A program made the position numbers and the translations under genes. From Roseibium algicola (GTDB lineage: Bacteria; Pseudomonadota; Alphaproteobacteria; Rhizobiales; Stappiaceae), in NCBI RefSeq assembly GCF_001999245.1, contig NZ_CP019630.1, forward strand, positions 4,927,001-4,991,000: DNA of 64,000 bases. Direction: 5' to 3'. This document shows, piece by piece, positions 29,316-39,161 of the stretch. The notes beneath the pieces are model-generated. The model did not search any database. It saw only the letters and a list, made by a program, of their open reading frames with translations, and was not told where the DNA came from. Every line of letters starts with the position of its first letter. The stretch's first letter is position 1.

Positions 29316-30308
29316 ATGAAATTGCTCAAGTCACTTCTGGCGGCAACAGCAGTCGCCGCCGTCTGCATCGCCGCACCGGCCAGTGCCGCGGAAAAACGCA
29401 TCGCCCTTGTCGTCAAGGCGCTCGGCATCGGCTTCTTTGAAGCTGCCGCCAAGGGCGCTGAAGAAGCTGCCAAGGAGCTCGGCGATGTCGAGATCATCTA
29501 CACCGGCCCGACCGACACGACCGCAGAAGGTCAGATCGAGGTCATCAACGCGCTGATCGCCCAGAAGGTTGATGCCATTGCAATCTCCGCCAACGACCAG
29601 GACGCCCTGGTGCCGGCACTGAAGAAAGCCATGGACCGCGGCATTACCGTGATTTCCTGGGACAGCGGCGTTGCGCCGGAAGGTCGCCAGCTTCACCTCA
29701 ATCCGTCGTCCAATCCGCTGATCGGCAACATGATCATCAAGCTGGCCGCCGATCATCTGCCCGATGGCGGTGATGTCGCCGTCCTGTCCGCGTCCGCAAC
29801 CGCCACGAACCAGAACATCTGGATCGAGGAAATGAACAAGGTGAAGGACAATTATCCGGGCATCAACGTGGTCGCCACCGTCTATGGTGATGACCTTGCC
29901 GACAAGTCCTACCGTGAAGCCCAGGGCCTGATGCAGACCTATCCGGATCTGAAGGCGATCATCGCTCCAACGTCCGTGGGCATTGTTGCGGCCGCTCAGG
30001 CAGTCTCTGACGCCGAAAAAGCAGGACAGGTCAACGTGACCGGGCTCGGCCTGCCGTCAGAAATGGCTGGCCACATCGAATCCGGTGCGTCCAAGTCGTT
30101 CGCGATCTGGAACCCGATCGATCTCGGCTATTCGGCAACCATGCTGGCCTACAACCTGTCCACCGGCGCTGCGGAAGCAAAGCCGGGCGCGGAGATCCCG
30201 ATGGGACGTATGGGCACGCTGACGCTCAACGACAGCAACGAAGGCGCGATGGCGGACCCGTTCGTCTATGACAGCTCCAACATCGACGACTTCAAGGACA
30301 TTTTCTAA
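29316..30308 (+). CDS. rhaS: L-rhamnose ABC transporter, periplasmic binding protein
   Basis: This 330-residue type I sugar-binding protein has a signal peptide ending ASA-AEKR, then the LVVKALGIGFFEAAAKGA opening and NDQDALVPALKKAMDRGI typical of the RbsB/RhaS group. It captures rhamnose in the periplasm for RhaTPQ. The strong AGGGAGGAAG site sets the ATG at 29316. Confidence 0.94.
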   Translation: MKLLKSLLAATAVAAVCIAAPASAAEKRIALVVKALGIGFFEAAAKGAEEAAKELGDVEIIYTGPTDTTAEGQIEVINALIAQKVDAIAISANDQDALVPALKKAMDRGITVISWDSGVAPEGRQLHLNPSSNPLIGNMIIKLAADHLPDGGDVAVLSASATATNQNIWIEEMNKVKDNYPGINVVATVYGDDLADKSYREAQGLMQTYPDLKAIIAPTSVGIVAAAQAVSDAEKAGQVNVTGLGLPSEMAGHIESGASKSFAIWNPIDLGYSATMLAYNLSTGAAEAKPGAEIPMGRMGTLTLNDSNEGAMADPFVYDSSNIDDFKDIF

Positions 30309-30342
30309 GCTGGTCGCCAGGACCGGACGATAGAAACATGTC

Positions 30343-30372
30343 AGACCCGGTGCCATGCGCACCGGGTCTTTG
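30343..30372 (+). terminator. Intercistronic hairpin after rhaS
   Basis: AGACCCGGTGC (30343-30353) and GCACCGGGTCT (30359-30369) form a perfect 11-bp stem with loop CATGC, followed by TTTGAAA. It lies 34 bases after the binding-protein gene. Such hairpins usually protect the binding-protein mRNA and partly attenuate transcription into the ATPase gene. Confidence 0.8.
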
Positions 30373-30403
30373 AAACCAGCAACGAAACTCCAGGCTCCGG
30401 GAA

Positions 30404-31963
30404 ATGGTCATGCTTGCGAACACGCAGGGCATAGCGGACACGCATCCGCAATCGGAAGACGGCGCGGGGCCGGTACTGACGCTCAGCGGTATCTCCAAAT
30501 CGTTCCCGGGCGTGAAGGCGCTTTCCGAAGTATCGCTGGAGCTGTTCCCGGGGGAAGTTACTGCCCTGGTAGGCGAAAACGGCGCGGGTAAATCCACCAT
30601 CGTGAAGATCCTGACCGGCATCTATCAGCCGGACGAGGGCGCAATCGCGATCAATGGCACACCGGTTTCCTTTCCCACCGCCCAGGACGCGGGCCGGGCA
30701 GGGGTGACGGCGATCCATCAGGAAACCGTCCTTTTCGATGATTTGTCTGTGGCGGAAAACATTTTCATCGGCCATGCGCCGAAAACCCGCTTCGGGCTGA
30801 TTGACCGTAAGGAAATGCTGCGCATGGCACAAGCGCTGCTCGACCGGATCGGCGCCAGGATCGATCCGAATGTCACGCTGAAGGATCTCGGTATTGCCAA
30901 CAAGCACCTGGTGGCGATTGCCCGGGCGCTCTCCATCGACGCCAAGATCGTCATCATGGATGAGCCGACCGCCTCGCTGTCCCACAAGGAAATCGAGGAA
31001 ACCTACGAGCTGGTGGAACGCCTGAAGGCGGAAGGCAAGGCGATCCTCTTCATCAGTCACAAGTTCGACGAGATCTTCCGCATCGCGGACCGCTACACGG
31101 TTTTCCGGGACGGCCAGATGGTCGGCAAAGGCAAGATCGAGGCTGTTTCCGAAAAGGAGCTGGTCAAGCTCATGGTCGGCCGGTCGGTCGACCAGGTATT
31201 CCCGAAACGGGCACCGCAACTGGGTGAGGAAGTGCTGAAGGTTGTCGGCTATTGCCACCCGACGGAATTCGAGGACATCGGTTTCACGCTTCGTGCGGGA
31301 GAGATCCTTGGGTTTTACGGCCTTGTGGGGGCCGGGCGCAGCGAATTCATGCAGGCGCTGTTCGGCGTGACCAGGCCTTCCAAGGGGGCTATCAGGATCG
31401 ACGACAGGATTGCCGTCATTCGCGATCCCAACGAGGCCATCCGGCAGGGCATCGTCTATGTCCCGGAGGATCGGGGCAAACAGGGTGCGATCAAGGGCCT
31501 GCCCATTTTCCAGAATGTCTCGCTGCCGTCGCTCAAGGAGACCTCACGCAAGGGGTTCCTGCGGCTTGCGGAGGAATTCAAGCTGGCCCGCGATTACACG
31601 CGGCGGCTGGACTTGCGCGCAGCAGCTCTTGACCAGGATATCGGCGAACTGTCCGGCGGCAACCAGCAGAAGGTTGTCATCGCCAAATGGCTTGCGACCA
31701 AACCTCGGGTGATCATCCTGGACGAACCCACCAAGGGCATCGACATCGGGTCCAAGGCCGCGGTGCATGAATTCATGGCGGAACTGGCTGCAGAAGGTCT
31801 GGCGGTCATCATGGTGTCGTCCGAAATTCCGGAAATCCTCGGCATGTCCGACCGGGTGATTGTGATGCGGGAGGGGCGTATCGCCGCCGAATTTGAAGGC
31901 GCTGACCTGTCGCCCGAACATCTGGTGCGGGCAGCTGCCGGCATCACGGAGGTGCGCACATGA
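30404..31963 (+). CDS. rhaT: L-rhamnose ABC transporter, ATPase
   Basis: This 519-residue double ATPase is of the sugar class. The first half has Walker A GENGAGKST and Walker B VIMDEPTAS. The second half has a degenerate Walker A (GLVGAGRSE) but intact LSGGNQQK signature and LDEPTKGID, the usual pattern in this group. It energises rhamnose import. Two ATGs (30404 and 30410) compete as start. It overlaps the next permease gene by 4 bases. Confidence 0.95.
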   Translation: MVMLANTQGIADTHPQSEDGAGPVLTLSGISKSFPGVKALSEVSLELFPGEVTALVGENGAGKSTIVKILTGIYQPDEGAIAINGTPVSFPTAQDAGRAGVTAIHQETVLFDDLSVAENIFIGHAPKTRFGLIDRKEMLRMAQALLDRIGARIDPNVTLKDLGIANKHLVAIARALSIDAKIVIMDEPTASLSHKEIEETYELVERLKAEGKAILFISHKFDEIFRIADRYTVFRDGQMVGKGKIEAVSEKELVKLMVGRSVDQVFPKRAPQLGEEVLKVVGYCHPTEFEDIGFTLRAGEILGFYGLVGAGRSEFMQALFGVTRPSKGAIRIDDRIAVIRDPNEAIRQGIVYVPEDRGKQGAIKGLPIFQNVSLPSLKETSRKGFLRLAEEFKLARDYTRRLDLRAAALDQDIGELSGGNQQKVVIAKWLATKPRVIILDEPTKGIDIGSKAAVHEFMAELAAEGLAVIMVSSEIPEILGMSDRVIVMREGRIAAEFEGADLSPEHLVRAAAGITEVRT

Positions 31964-32943
31964 TCCGCTCGCTGATGAAATCGCGCGAGACCATTCTCGC
32001 CGGAGCTATCCTGGTTCTGGTGCTCGCGATCGCCACCCGATTTCCCGGCTTCGTCGCGCCGTCCAACCTGGCGAATGTCTTCAACGACACGGCTCCGCTG
32101 ATCATTCTGGCACTCGGCCAGATGGTGGTGATCCTCACCCGGTGTATCGATCTGTCCGTTGCCGCGAACCTTGCGCTCACCGGCATGGTGGTTGCCATGC
32201 TCAACATGGCCATGCCCGGTCTGCCGGTGCCGGTTATCCTGGCCCTGGCGATCTGTCTTGGAGCCTTGATGGGGCTTGCAAACGGACTGCTAGTCTGGAA
32301 GCTGGATATTCCGCCCATTGTCGTCACCCTTGGCACCATGACCATCTACCGGGGCATCATCTTCATCATTTCCAGCGGGGAGTGGATCAACGCCCATGAG
32401 ATGAGTGACGCCTTCAAGGCCTTCCCGCGTGAGGTCGTGCTCGGTCTGCCGGTTCTGTCGTGGATAGCGATCGCCGTCGTGATCGGGTTCATCGTTCTGG
32501 TCGGGCGAACATCACTTGGCAGGGCTTTCTTTGCCGTTGGCGGCAATCCGCACGCGGCGGTCTATACGGGCATCAATGTCGGCCTTACCCAATGCGCGGC
32601 CTATGTCATTTCCGGCGCGCTTGCCGGTCTCACCGGCTATCTCTGGGTTGCCCGCTATGCGGTTGCGTATGTCGATATCGCCGGCGGTTTCGAGCTGGAA
32701 GTGGTCGCAGCCTGCGTCATCGGCGGGATCTCGATTGCCGGCGGCATCGGGTCTGTCGGCGGGGCCCTGCTCGGTGCGCTGTTCCTCGGCATCGTCAAGA
32801 ACGCCCTTCCGGTGATCAATATCTCGCCCTTCTGGCAACTCGCGATTTCCGGCAGCGCGATCATCATCGCCGTAGCCTTCAACGCCACGTCCAACCGGAC
32901 CAAGGGACGGGTGATCCTGAAAAAAGCGGAGCACGCAGCATGA
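31960..32943 (+). CDS. rhaP: L-rhamnose ABC transporter, permease 1
   Basis: This 327-residue inner-membrane permease of the ribose/rhamnose class has about eight to ten helices. GQMVVILTRCIDLSVAANLALTG is the conserved segment of the family, and VGGNPHAAVYTGINV is the cytoplasmic loop that contacts the ATPase. Both ends overlap neighbours by 4 bases (ATGA), so rhaT, rhaP and rhaQ are translationally coupled. Confidence 0.94.
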   Translation: MIRSLMKSRETILAGAILVLVLAIATRFPGFVAPSNLANVFNDTAPLIILALGQMVVILTRCIDLSVAANLALTGMVVAMLNMAMPGLPVPVILALAICLGALMGLANGLLVWKLDIPPIVVTLGTMTIYRGIIFIISSGEWINAHEMSDAFKAFPREVVLGLPVLSWIAIAVVIGFIVLVGRTSLGRAFFAVGGNPHAAVYTGINVGLTQCAAYVISGALAGLTGYLWVARYAVAYVDIAGGFELEVVAACVIGGISIAGGIGSVGGALLGALFLGIVKNALPVINISPFWQLAISGSAIIIAVAFNATSNRTKGRVILKKAEHAA

Positions 32944-33956
32944 GCCTCGCCACCCCAGACACCGGCGCGCAGGGGCGCCAGATTCCGGACAGGCTGAAGT
33001 CGCCGCTGCAGCGGTTTCTGGTGAGCTGGGAACTGCTGCTACTCGTGGTCGCCGTCGCCGTCTTCACGCTGAACAGCTTTGCCTCGCCTTATTTCCTCGA
33101 CCCCTGGAACCTCTCCGACGCGACCTTCAATTTCACCGAAAAGGCCATGATCGCCTTTGCAATGGGGCTTCTGATCATTTCCGGCGAGATCGACCTTTCG
33201 GTTGCCTCGATTATCGCGCTTTCGTCCACGGCCATGGGCTTTGCCGTCCAGATGGGGGCCGATACGCCGGTTCTGGTGATGATCGGCCTCGGCACAGGGC
33301 TGTTGTGCGGTGCCTTCAACGGCTTTCTGGTGACCGGCTTCGGCCTGCCGTCCATCGTTGTGACCATCGGCACCATGAGCCTGTTCCGCGGTATTTCCTA
33401 TATCGTGCTCGGCGACAAGGCCTACACCGGCTATCCGTCCGACTTTGCCTTTTTCGGTCAGGGCTACGTCTGGTGGGTGATCTCTTTCGAGTTCGTCCTG
33501 TTCGCTCTGCTGGCCATCGTCTTTGCCGTCATACTGCACAAGACGAACTTTGGCCGGGCGGTCTATGTCGTCGGCAACAACCCTGTCGGCGCGCTTTTTT
33601 CCGGTATTCGCGTGCCGCGGGTCAAATTCGCACTTTTCCTGCTCACGGGCCTTATGTCGGGTGTTGCCGCCATCTGCCTGACCTCGCGCCTCGGGGCGAC
33701 AAGACCATCGATTGCCTTCGGCTGGGAGCTTGAGATCGTGACAATGGTGGTGCTGGGCGGCGTCAATATTCTCGGTGGCTCCGGCTCCATTCCGGGTGTG
33801 GTGATCGCTGCCTTCGTCATGGGCATGGTCACCTTCGGGTTTGGCCTGCTCAACGTACCGGGCATCGTCATGTCGATCTTCATCGGTCTGCTGCTGATTG
33901 CCGTCATTGCCTTGCCGCGCATCGCCCACCGGGTTCTCGCAAAACGGAAGGCCTGA
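32940..33956 (+). CDS. rhaQ: L-rhamnose ABC transporter, permease 2
   Basis: This 338-residue second permease forms a heterodimer with the first. It shows GLLIISGEIDLSVASIIALSS and VVGNNPVGALFSGIRV, matching the two key segments of RhaP. The ATG at 32940 overlaps the rhaP stop by 4 bases; earlier in-frame sequence belongs to rhaP in another frame. The mutarotase gene follows after 3 bases. Confidence 0.94.
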   Translation: MSLATPDTGAQGRQIPDRLKSPLQRFLVSWELLLLVVAVAVFTLNSFASPYFLDPWNLSDATFNFTEKAMIAFAMGLLIISGEIDLSVASIIALSSTAMGFAVQMGADTPVLVMIGLGTGLLCGAFNGFLVTGFGLPSIVVTIGTMSLFRGISYIVLGDKAYTGYPSDFAFFGQGYVWWVISFEFVLFALLAIVFAVILHKTNFGRAVYVVGNNPVGALFSGIRVPRVKFALFLLTGLMSGVAAICLTSRLGATRPSIAFGWELEIVTMVVLGGVNILGGSGSIPGVVIAAFVMGMVTFGFGLLNVPGIVMSIFIGLLLIAVIALPRIAHRVLAKRKA

Positions 33957-33959
33957 ACC

Positions 33960-34274
33960 ATGGAAAAATATGCCTTCAAGATGAAGCTCAATCCGGGCAT
34001 GGAATCGGAATACCGGAAGCGCCATGACGAAATCTGGCCGGAACTGGTAGCCTTGTTGAAAGACGCAGGCATCAGCGACTATTCAATTCATCTGGATCCC
34101 GAGACCGACATCCTCTTCGGCGTGCTTTGGCGCCAGGAAGGCCACAAGATGGACGATCTGCCGAACCACCCGGTGATGCGGAAATGGTGGGCACATATGG
34201 CCGATGTAATGGCGACCAAGCCGGACAACGAACCAGTGGCAACACCGCTCACAACCGTCTTTCACATGGATTGA
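33960..34274 (+). CDS. rhaM: L-rhamnose mutarotase
   Basis: This 104-residue RhaM/RhaU-type mutarotase interconverts alpha and beta rhamnose so the isomerase gets its preferred anomer. Visible family features are [23 protein letters not shown] at the start and [16 protein letters not shown] near the end, and the length is exact. In Rhizobium the same gene is called rhaU. It lies between rhaQ and the kinase gene with gaps of only 3 and 6 bases. Confidence 0.95.
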   Translation: MEKYAFKMKLNPGMESEYRKRHDEIWPELVALLKDAGISDYSIHLDPETDILFGVLWRQEGHKMDDLPNHPVMRKWWAHMADVMATKPDNEPVATPLTTVFHMD

Positions 34275-34280
34275 GCGTTG

Positions 34281-35663
34281 ATGGCAGCGATCCGGAATGT
34301 GGGCGTCATCGATATCGGCAAGACCAATGCGAAGGTTGCCGTGGTCGATCTGGACCAGCGCAGGGAACTTGGCGTCCTGACGCGTCCCAACTCGGTCCTG
34401 CCGGGGCCGCCCTATCCGCATTTCGACCTGGAAGGCCACTGGGATTTCATCTGCGAGGCGCTGGCGGAGCTGCACAAGGCCCATGGTATCGATGCCCTGT
34501 CGGTGACGACGCATGGTGCCAGCGCCGTTCTTCTGGACGCGGAAGGGAACCTTACCGCGCCGATGCTGGACTATGAATTCGCCGGCCCGGACGACCTGGC
34601 GGCCGCCTATGATGTGATCCGGCCGGACTTCGCGGAAACCGGGTCACCCAGGCTCGGCATGGGCCTCAATCTGGGGGCGCAACTCCATTGGCAACTGAAA
34701 ACGGACCCGGGTCTGCTTGACCGGGTGGCGACGGTTCTGACCTATCCGCAATACTGGACCTTCAAGCTCACCGGCGTTCTTTCCAACGAGGTGACTTCGC
34801 TCGGCTGCCATACCGACCTCTGGTGCCCGTCCGAAAACCGGTTCTCCTCGCTTGTGGACCGGCTCGGTCTGGAGGAGAATATGGCTCCCGTGCGCAAGGC
34901 GGGTGATCGTCTCGGGTCCGTCCTGCCGGAGGTTGTGGCCCGGACCGGATTGCCGAAGGATATTCCGGTCGCCTGCGGCATTCACGATTCCAACGCTTCG
35001 CTTTATCCGCATCTGATCCTGCGACAGCCTCCGTTTTCGGTCGTCTCTACCGGCACCTGGGTGATCGTGCTGGCGATAGGAGGCGGCCGGGTGCTCCTCG
35101 ATCCGTCCCGCGACACGCTGATCAACGTCAACGCTTTCGGTGATCCTGTGCCTTCGGCAAGGTTCATGGGGGGACGTGAGTTCGACATGATCCTGAAGGG
35201 ACGTGAGAAGGGCTGTTCGGAAGAACAGATTGATACCGTGCTTTCTCGCGAGATCATGCTTTTTCCCGCTGTCGACCCACGTTCCGGCCCTTTCCAGGGC
35301 AGCGAGTATCACTGGAGCGTGGATGAGACGCTCCTGAGCGACGGCGAATGCTTTGCGGCTCTGTCCTTCTATCTGGCGCTGGTGACGGCAGAGTGCCTGG
35401 CGATGACCGGAGCAGAAGGTCCAATTGTTGTGGAGGGGCCGTTCGCTCAGAACGGGCTTTACCTTGACATGCTGGAGGCTGCGACCGGGCGGCCGGTTGA
35501 AGCATCGGCAGGGTCGCTCACCGGAACCAGTATCGGCGCCGCGTTGCTGGTAGCAGACGGTGATACGGAAAAACGGCCGCAGGCTGGCCCACGCGGACGC
35601 GGCGGCGAACGTCTCTCTCGGCTGAAGCAATACGCTGGGAAATGGCAAGAACAGCTCCAGTGA
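34281..35663 (+). CDS. rhaK: Rhamnulokinase-type FGGY kinase
   Basis: This 460-residue FGGY-family kinase, last in the rha transport operon, should phosphorylate L-rhamnulose to the 1-phosphate. Visible features are an N-terminal nucleotide-fold opening ([17 protein letters not shown]), [12 protein letters not shown] and the phosphate-binding VVSTGTWV. In Rhizobium RhaK is also needed for transporter function, which fits the co-operonic position. I prefer the ATG at 34281 to the TTG directly before it. Confidence 0.93.
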   Translation: MAAIRNVGVIDIGKTNAKVAVVDLDQRRELGVLTRPNSVLPGPPYPHFDLEGHWDFICEALAELHKAHGIDALSVTTHGASAVLLDAEGNLTAPMLDYEFAGPDDLAAAYDVIRPDFAETGSPRLGMGLNLGAQLHWQLKTDPGLLDRVATVLTYPQYWTFKLTGVLSNEVTSLGCHTDLWCPSENRFSSLVDRLGLEENMAPVRKAGDRLGSVLPEVVARTGLPKDIPVACGIHDSNASLYPHLILRQPPFSVVSTGTWVIVLAIGGGRVLLDPSRDTLINVNAFGDPVPSARFMGGREFDMILKGREKGCSEEQIDTVLSREIMLFPAVDPRSGPFQGSEYHWSVDETLLSDGECFAALSFYLALVTAECLAMTGAEGPIVVEGPFAQNGLYLDMLEAATGRPVEASAGSLTGTSIGAALLVADGDTEKRPQAGPRGRGGERLSRLKQYAGKWQEQLQ

Positions 35664-35770
35664 GCGAACTGCCATCCCCTGATACGCACGGCTTTTCCCT
35701 TTTCCCGGCAGCCTTGATCCGCTATGTCAGCGCAAAGACAGCGAACCCAACAAGCCGCCGAGCTTCTCAA

Positions 35771-36709
35771 ATGAACGATATTGCCGACAGTACCGACATC
35801 GACGTACCCGCGTTGCTTCGCAATGCACCTGCGAGCGTCGAGTTCAAGAAGCTGAGAAAGCGCCTTTTGCGCCAGGCGCGTGAGGCGATTGCCGACTTCG
35901 GGATGCTGCCGGAAGGGGCTTCGCAGGAAAAGCGGCCGAAGTGGCTGGTCTGCCTGTCTGGTGGCAAGGACAGTTACACGCTGCTGGCGGTGCTGATCGA
36001 ACTGAAATGGCGTGGTCTGCTGCCGGTCGACCTGATCGCCTGCAATCTGGATCAGGCTCAGCCCGGTTTTCCGGCGGACATCCTGCCGAAATTCTTCGAG
36101 GACAACGGTATCGAGCACATCATCGTGCGCGAAGACACCTATTCCATTGTCACCGACAAGATCCCCGAGCACCGCACCTATTGTTCGCTGTGTTCGCGCC
36201 TGCGCCGCGGAATTCTTTATAGGATCGCACGGGAGCAGGGCTGCGAGGCCATCGTGCTCGGCCATCACCGGGAAGATATTCTGGAGACGTTCTTCATGAA
36301 CCTCTTCCACGGTGGCCGTCTGGCCTCCATGCCGCCCAAGCTGATCAACGACGAGGGCGATCTTCTGGTGCTCCGCCCGCTTGCCTATTCTGCTGAAAGC
36401 GACATCGCACGCTTTGCCAACGGCATGCAGTTCCCGATCATTCCCTGCAATCTCTGTGGCTCGCAGGACGGCCTGCAGCGCGAGGAAGTCAAACGCATGC
36501 TGCAGGGCTGGGAAAAGGCAACCCCCGGTCGCCTTGGCGTCATGGCCCGCGCCCTCGGCCACACCCGGCCGTCGCATCTCCTCGACCGCTCGCTCTACGA
36601 CTTCGTCAACCTGCGCCCTGCCGAGGGTGGGGTAGAGGTGAGCGGCGAAGCAGAAGAGCCCTGTGGCGCAAGCCTGGCGATGACGGCAAAGCTGTTCGCA
36701 GCGGAGTGA
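35771..36709 (+). CDS. ttcA: tRNA 2-thiocytidine biosynthesis protein
   Basis: This 312-residue TtcA protein carries the PP-loop SGGKDS that activates cytidine 32 with ATP and the cysteine pairs CSLC and CNLC that ligate an iron-sulfur cluster. It thiolates cytidine 32 of certain tRNAs. I chose the ATG at 35771 (MNDIADS); the open frame extends upstream into the kinase gene without similarity. It lies about 110 bases after rhaK on the same strand but belongs to housekeeping. Confidence 0.95.
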   Translation: MNDIADSTDIDVPALLRNAPASVEFKKLRKRLLRQAREAIADFGMLPEGASQEKRPKWLVCLSGGKDSYTLLAVLIELKWRGLLPVDLIACNLDQAQPGFPADILPKFFEDNGIEHIIVREDTYSIVTDKIPEHRTYCSLCSRLRRGILYRIAREQGCEAIVLGHHREDILETFFMNLFHGGRLASMPPKLINDEGDLLVLRPLAYSAESDIARFANGMQFPIIPCNLCGSQDGLQREEVKRMLQGWEKATPGRLGVMARALGHTRPSHLLDRSLYDFVNLRPAEGGVEVSGEAEEPCGASLAMTAKLFAAE

Positions 36710-37172
36710 CCTTCTGAGGCGTATCCGCGGTAACAACAGCGTTCAGATAGCCCCATTCCCTATCCCCCCACGCTCCCTGTCATTGCCGGACTTGATCCGG
36801 CAATCCATTCCCTGGCCTTTCAAAATGGATAGGCGTTGCCGTGTCGTTTTGCATCGGCATGGATGCCATGGTCGAGCCATGGCATGACGAGGGTGTGGCA
36901 CGGAAAGGGATGATCTCGCAGCTCAGCCTGCTCCATAATTGTCACACGTCCTTGGCTTGTCATCCCGGTTTGTCGCACCAGCGACAAGACCAGGATCCAG
37001 TATGCCCTGCGATTGGACTTCTAAAAAGAAATTTATTTCAACATCTTATCGGTTTTCCGCTGGGGTGAGTGCCTGTGAACGCGGAGACATGCACCTATTG
37101 AAATCGATATGAGCCTCTTGCCCACTTCCAGCGCGCAGGTGAGCGATTGACCTCACCGGAATAGCCACCGGC
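36710..37172. other. Repeat-bearing intergenic region
   Basis: This is about 460 bases between convergent genes. It holds palindromic repeats (36779-36895 and 36957-37003) and AT-richer sequence at 37020-37160. A 75-codon plus frame at 36841-37068 is made of repeat sequence and is not credible as a gene. Confidence 0.7.
36779..37003. repeat. Palindromic intergenic repeats (GTCATTGCCGG / GTCATCCCGG type)
   Basis: GTCATTGCCGGA-CTTGA-TCCGGCAATCCAT at 36779-36808 contains a perfect 8-bp inverted repeat. ATGGATGCC through GGCATGACGAGGG at 36860-36893 is a diverged inverse partner. A second unit, GTCATCCCGGTTTGTCGC through AGGATCCAGTA, lies at 36959-37002. The same family occurs near 45060, 55552 and 63322. 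Confidence 0.8.
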
Positions 37173-38060
37173 CTATGCTGCAAACAGGTCTCGCAGCCAG
37201 GTTTCCACCCGTTGAACCGCCGGTTTTCGCGGAGAGGAATTGTCCCGGTTCAGCAGGTAATGGGTGCGCATGGAAGGCAGCCCCGGGTCCAGAGGGGTCG
37301 TCAGCCGTCCGCTTCCCGCCAGCCGGGCTGCAACCTTGCCCAGCAGTAGGGCGACACCGCCGCCGGCAGCCGCCAGTTCAACCGCCGCGAGGGAGGTGTC
37401 GACGGTGACGCCCGAGTGTCCGGATGGCTGCGTGAGGGACTGAGCTTCGAAAAAACGTGGCCAGTGATCGTCGAAGCCGAGAATGTGAATGCGTGGAAGA
37501 TCCATCAGATCCGCCGGTTCCTTCAATCTTTCGGCCAGCGCTGGATGACACACCGGCACGATCTTTTCCGGTCCCAGCGGTTCTGCATGCGCACCTGGCC
37601 AATTGCCTGTGCCGAGGCGGATCTCGATGTCGGTGCCGGTCTCAAGAGCCGTGTCGGCCCAGATTGCCGACAAGAGCCGGATGTCCAGTTCAGGATGGGT
37701 CTTCTGAAACTCCGCCAGGGCAGGGGCGATGATGAGAACAGTTTCGGAAATCGGCGCCCGAATGGTTACGGAGCCGGCCGTTCGGTTGCCGAAGAGGCTG
37801 TCCGTGGAGATGGCAAGGTCCTGCAAGGCCTTGCGTACCGATGGCAGATAAGCCCGGCCGCTGGCGGTAAGCTCCAGCTTTCGCGTGGTGCGTTCGAAAA
37901 GTTGATGGCCGAGCTGGGTTTCCAGTGCGCTGATGTGCGTGCTGACAGCGGCCTGGGTGAGGCCGAGTTCCGCGCCCGCTGCAGTGAAGCCACCCAGTCG
38001 GCTGACGGCTTCGAAGCTTCTCAGCCATACGAGATTGGGGAGTGCCGACATTCTCTTCAT
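37173..38060 (-). CDS. LysR-family transcriptional regulator (GcvA-like)
   Basis: This 295-residue LysR protein has an N-terminal helix-turn-helix (GGFTAAGAELGLTQAAVSTHISALE) and resembles the GcvA/AmpR subgroup (LPNLVWLRSFEAVSRLGGFT). It is divergent from a hydroxyacid dehydrogenase and aldehyde dehydrogenase gene pair with a 66-base AT-rich gap, so it very likely regulates them and itself. Confidence 0.92.
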   Translation of the reverse strand: MKRMSALPNLVWLRSFEAVSRLGGFTAAGAELGLTQAAVSTHISALETQLGHQLFERTTRKLELTASGRAYLPSVRKALQDLAISTDSLFGNRTAGSVTIRAPISETVLIIAPALAEFQKTHPELDIRLLSAIWADTALETGTDIEIRLGTGNWPGAHAEPLGPEKIVPVCHPALAERLKEPADLMDLPRIHILGFDDHWPRFFEAQSLTQPSGHSGVTVDTSLAAVELAAAGGGVALLLGKVAARLAGSGRLTTPLDPGLPSMRTHYLLNRDNSSPRKPAVQRVETWLRDLFAA

Positions 38061-38126
38061 TCATAAAAATAGTTTGGTAATTGGCTGGATTAATATCATT
38101 TCTCTATTTCATAGGCGAGGCGCAAA

Positions 38127-39161
38127 GTGAAGGCATCAAACCCTGTTTCACGAAAGGCGCTTCTCATGCGGGTCGGTTTCATCGGATTGGGCAATGTCGG
38201 CGGCAAACTGGCTGGCAGCCTGCTGCGCAATGGTCTTGAGGTCATGGTGCTGGACCTCAATCCGCTGCTTATGGAAAGCTTTGCGGCCAGGGGAGCCCTA
38301 CGCGGCCAAAGCCCGAAGGAGCTTGCAGAAAGCTGCGATGTCGTCATCACCTGCCTGCCCAGTCCGGCAGCCTGTGCTGCGGTCGTGGAAGGTCCGGACG
38401 GTATTCTGGAAGGTATTGGCCCGGGCAGGATCTGGGCGGAAATGTCGACAACGGATGCCGGCGAAGTGCGCCGTCTGGCAGGGCTTGTCGTCGCCAGAGG
38501 GGCGGAGGCGATCGAATGCCCGGTTTCGGGCGGCTGCCACAGGGCTGCTACCGGAAATATCTCGATCTTTGCCGGGTGTCCGCGGGAAACCTTCGAGCGC
38601 ATGCTGCCGCTCCTGACCGTTCTGGGGCGGCGCGTGCTGCACACCGGCGAGATCGGCTCGGCATCTGTTCTGAAAGTCGTCACCAACTATCTGGCAACGG
38701 CCAATCTGGTGTCTTTGGTCGAAGCGCTGACCACCTGCAAGGCAGCCGGAATGGATCTTGGCACGGCTTACGAGGCAATCCGGATTTCCTCAGGTAACTC
38801 GTTCGTCCATGAAACGGAGAGCCAGGTCATCCTCAACGGCTCGCGCGACATTTCTTTCACCATGGATCTTGTTGCCAAGGACATCGGCCTGTTCCAGAAA
38901 ATCGCAGACGATCATCAGGTTCCGCTGGAAGTGTCGCCGCTTCTCAACCGGATTTTTGCAGACGGGATCAACCACTATGGTCCGCGGGAATTGTCGCCCA
39001 ACATCATCAAACGTCTTGAAGATGCAACTGGTCTTGATATCCGGGCACCGGGTTTTCCGGACGAGATGGTTGACGAGGAGCCGGAAGAAGCCGGATATGA
39101 GGTTATGCCAAGAAGTGGCGACGACATGAAACTGAACAGACGGGAAGCAGCAGGCGGATGA
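38127..39161 (+). CDS. 3-hydroxyisobutyrate dehydrogenase-family oxidoreductase
   Basis: This NAD(P)-dependent dehydrogenase of the beta-hydroxyacid family (344 residues from GTG at 38127, 331 from ATG at 38166) has a Rossmann motif in VGFIGLGNVGGKLA, the substrate loop ECPVSGG and the catalytic lysine in SASVLKVVTNYL. The protein is longer than the usual 290-300 residues because of an acidic C-terminal tail. It overlaps the aldehyde dehydrogenase gene by 4 bases, so the pair probably oxidises a hydroxyacid or alcohol and then its semialdehyde. Confidence 0.88.
   Translation: MKASNPVSRKALLMRVGFIGLGNVGGKLAGSLLRNGLEVMVLDLNPLLMESFAARGALRGQSPKELAESCDVVITCLPSPAACAAVVEGPDGILEGIGPGRIWAEMSTTDAGEVRRLAGLVVARGAEAIECPVSGGCHRAATGNISIFAGCPRETFERMLPLLTVLGRRVLHTGEIGSASVLKVVTNYLATANLVSLVEALTTCKAAGMDLGTAYEAIRISSGNSFVHETESQVILNGSRDISFTMDLVAKDIGLFQKIADDHQVPLEVSPLLNRIFADGINHYGPRELSPNIIKRLEDATGLDIRAPGFPDEMVDEEPEEAGYEVMPRSGDDMKLNRREAAGG

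Noticed and set aside
36841..37068. 75-codon open frame between ttcA and the LysR gene
   Set aside because: It consists largely of palindromic repeat sequence and has no ribosome-binding site or plausible protein features.
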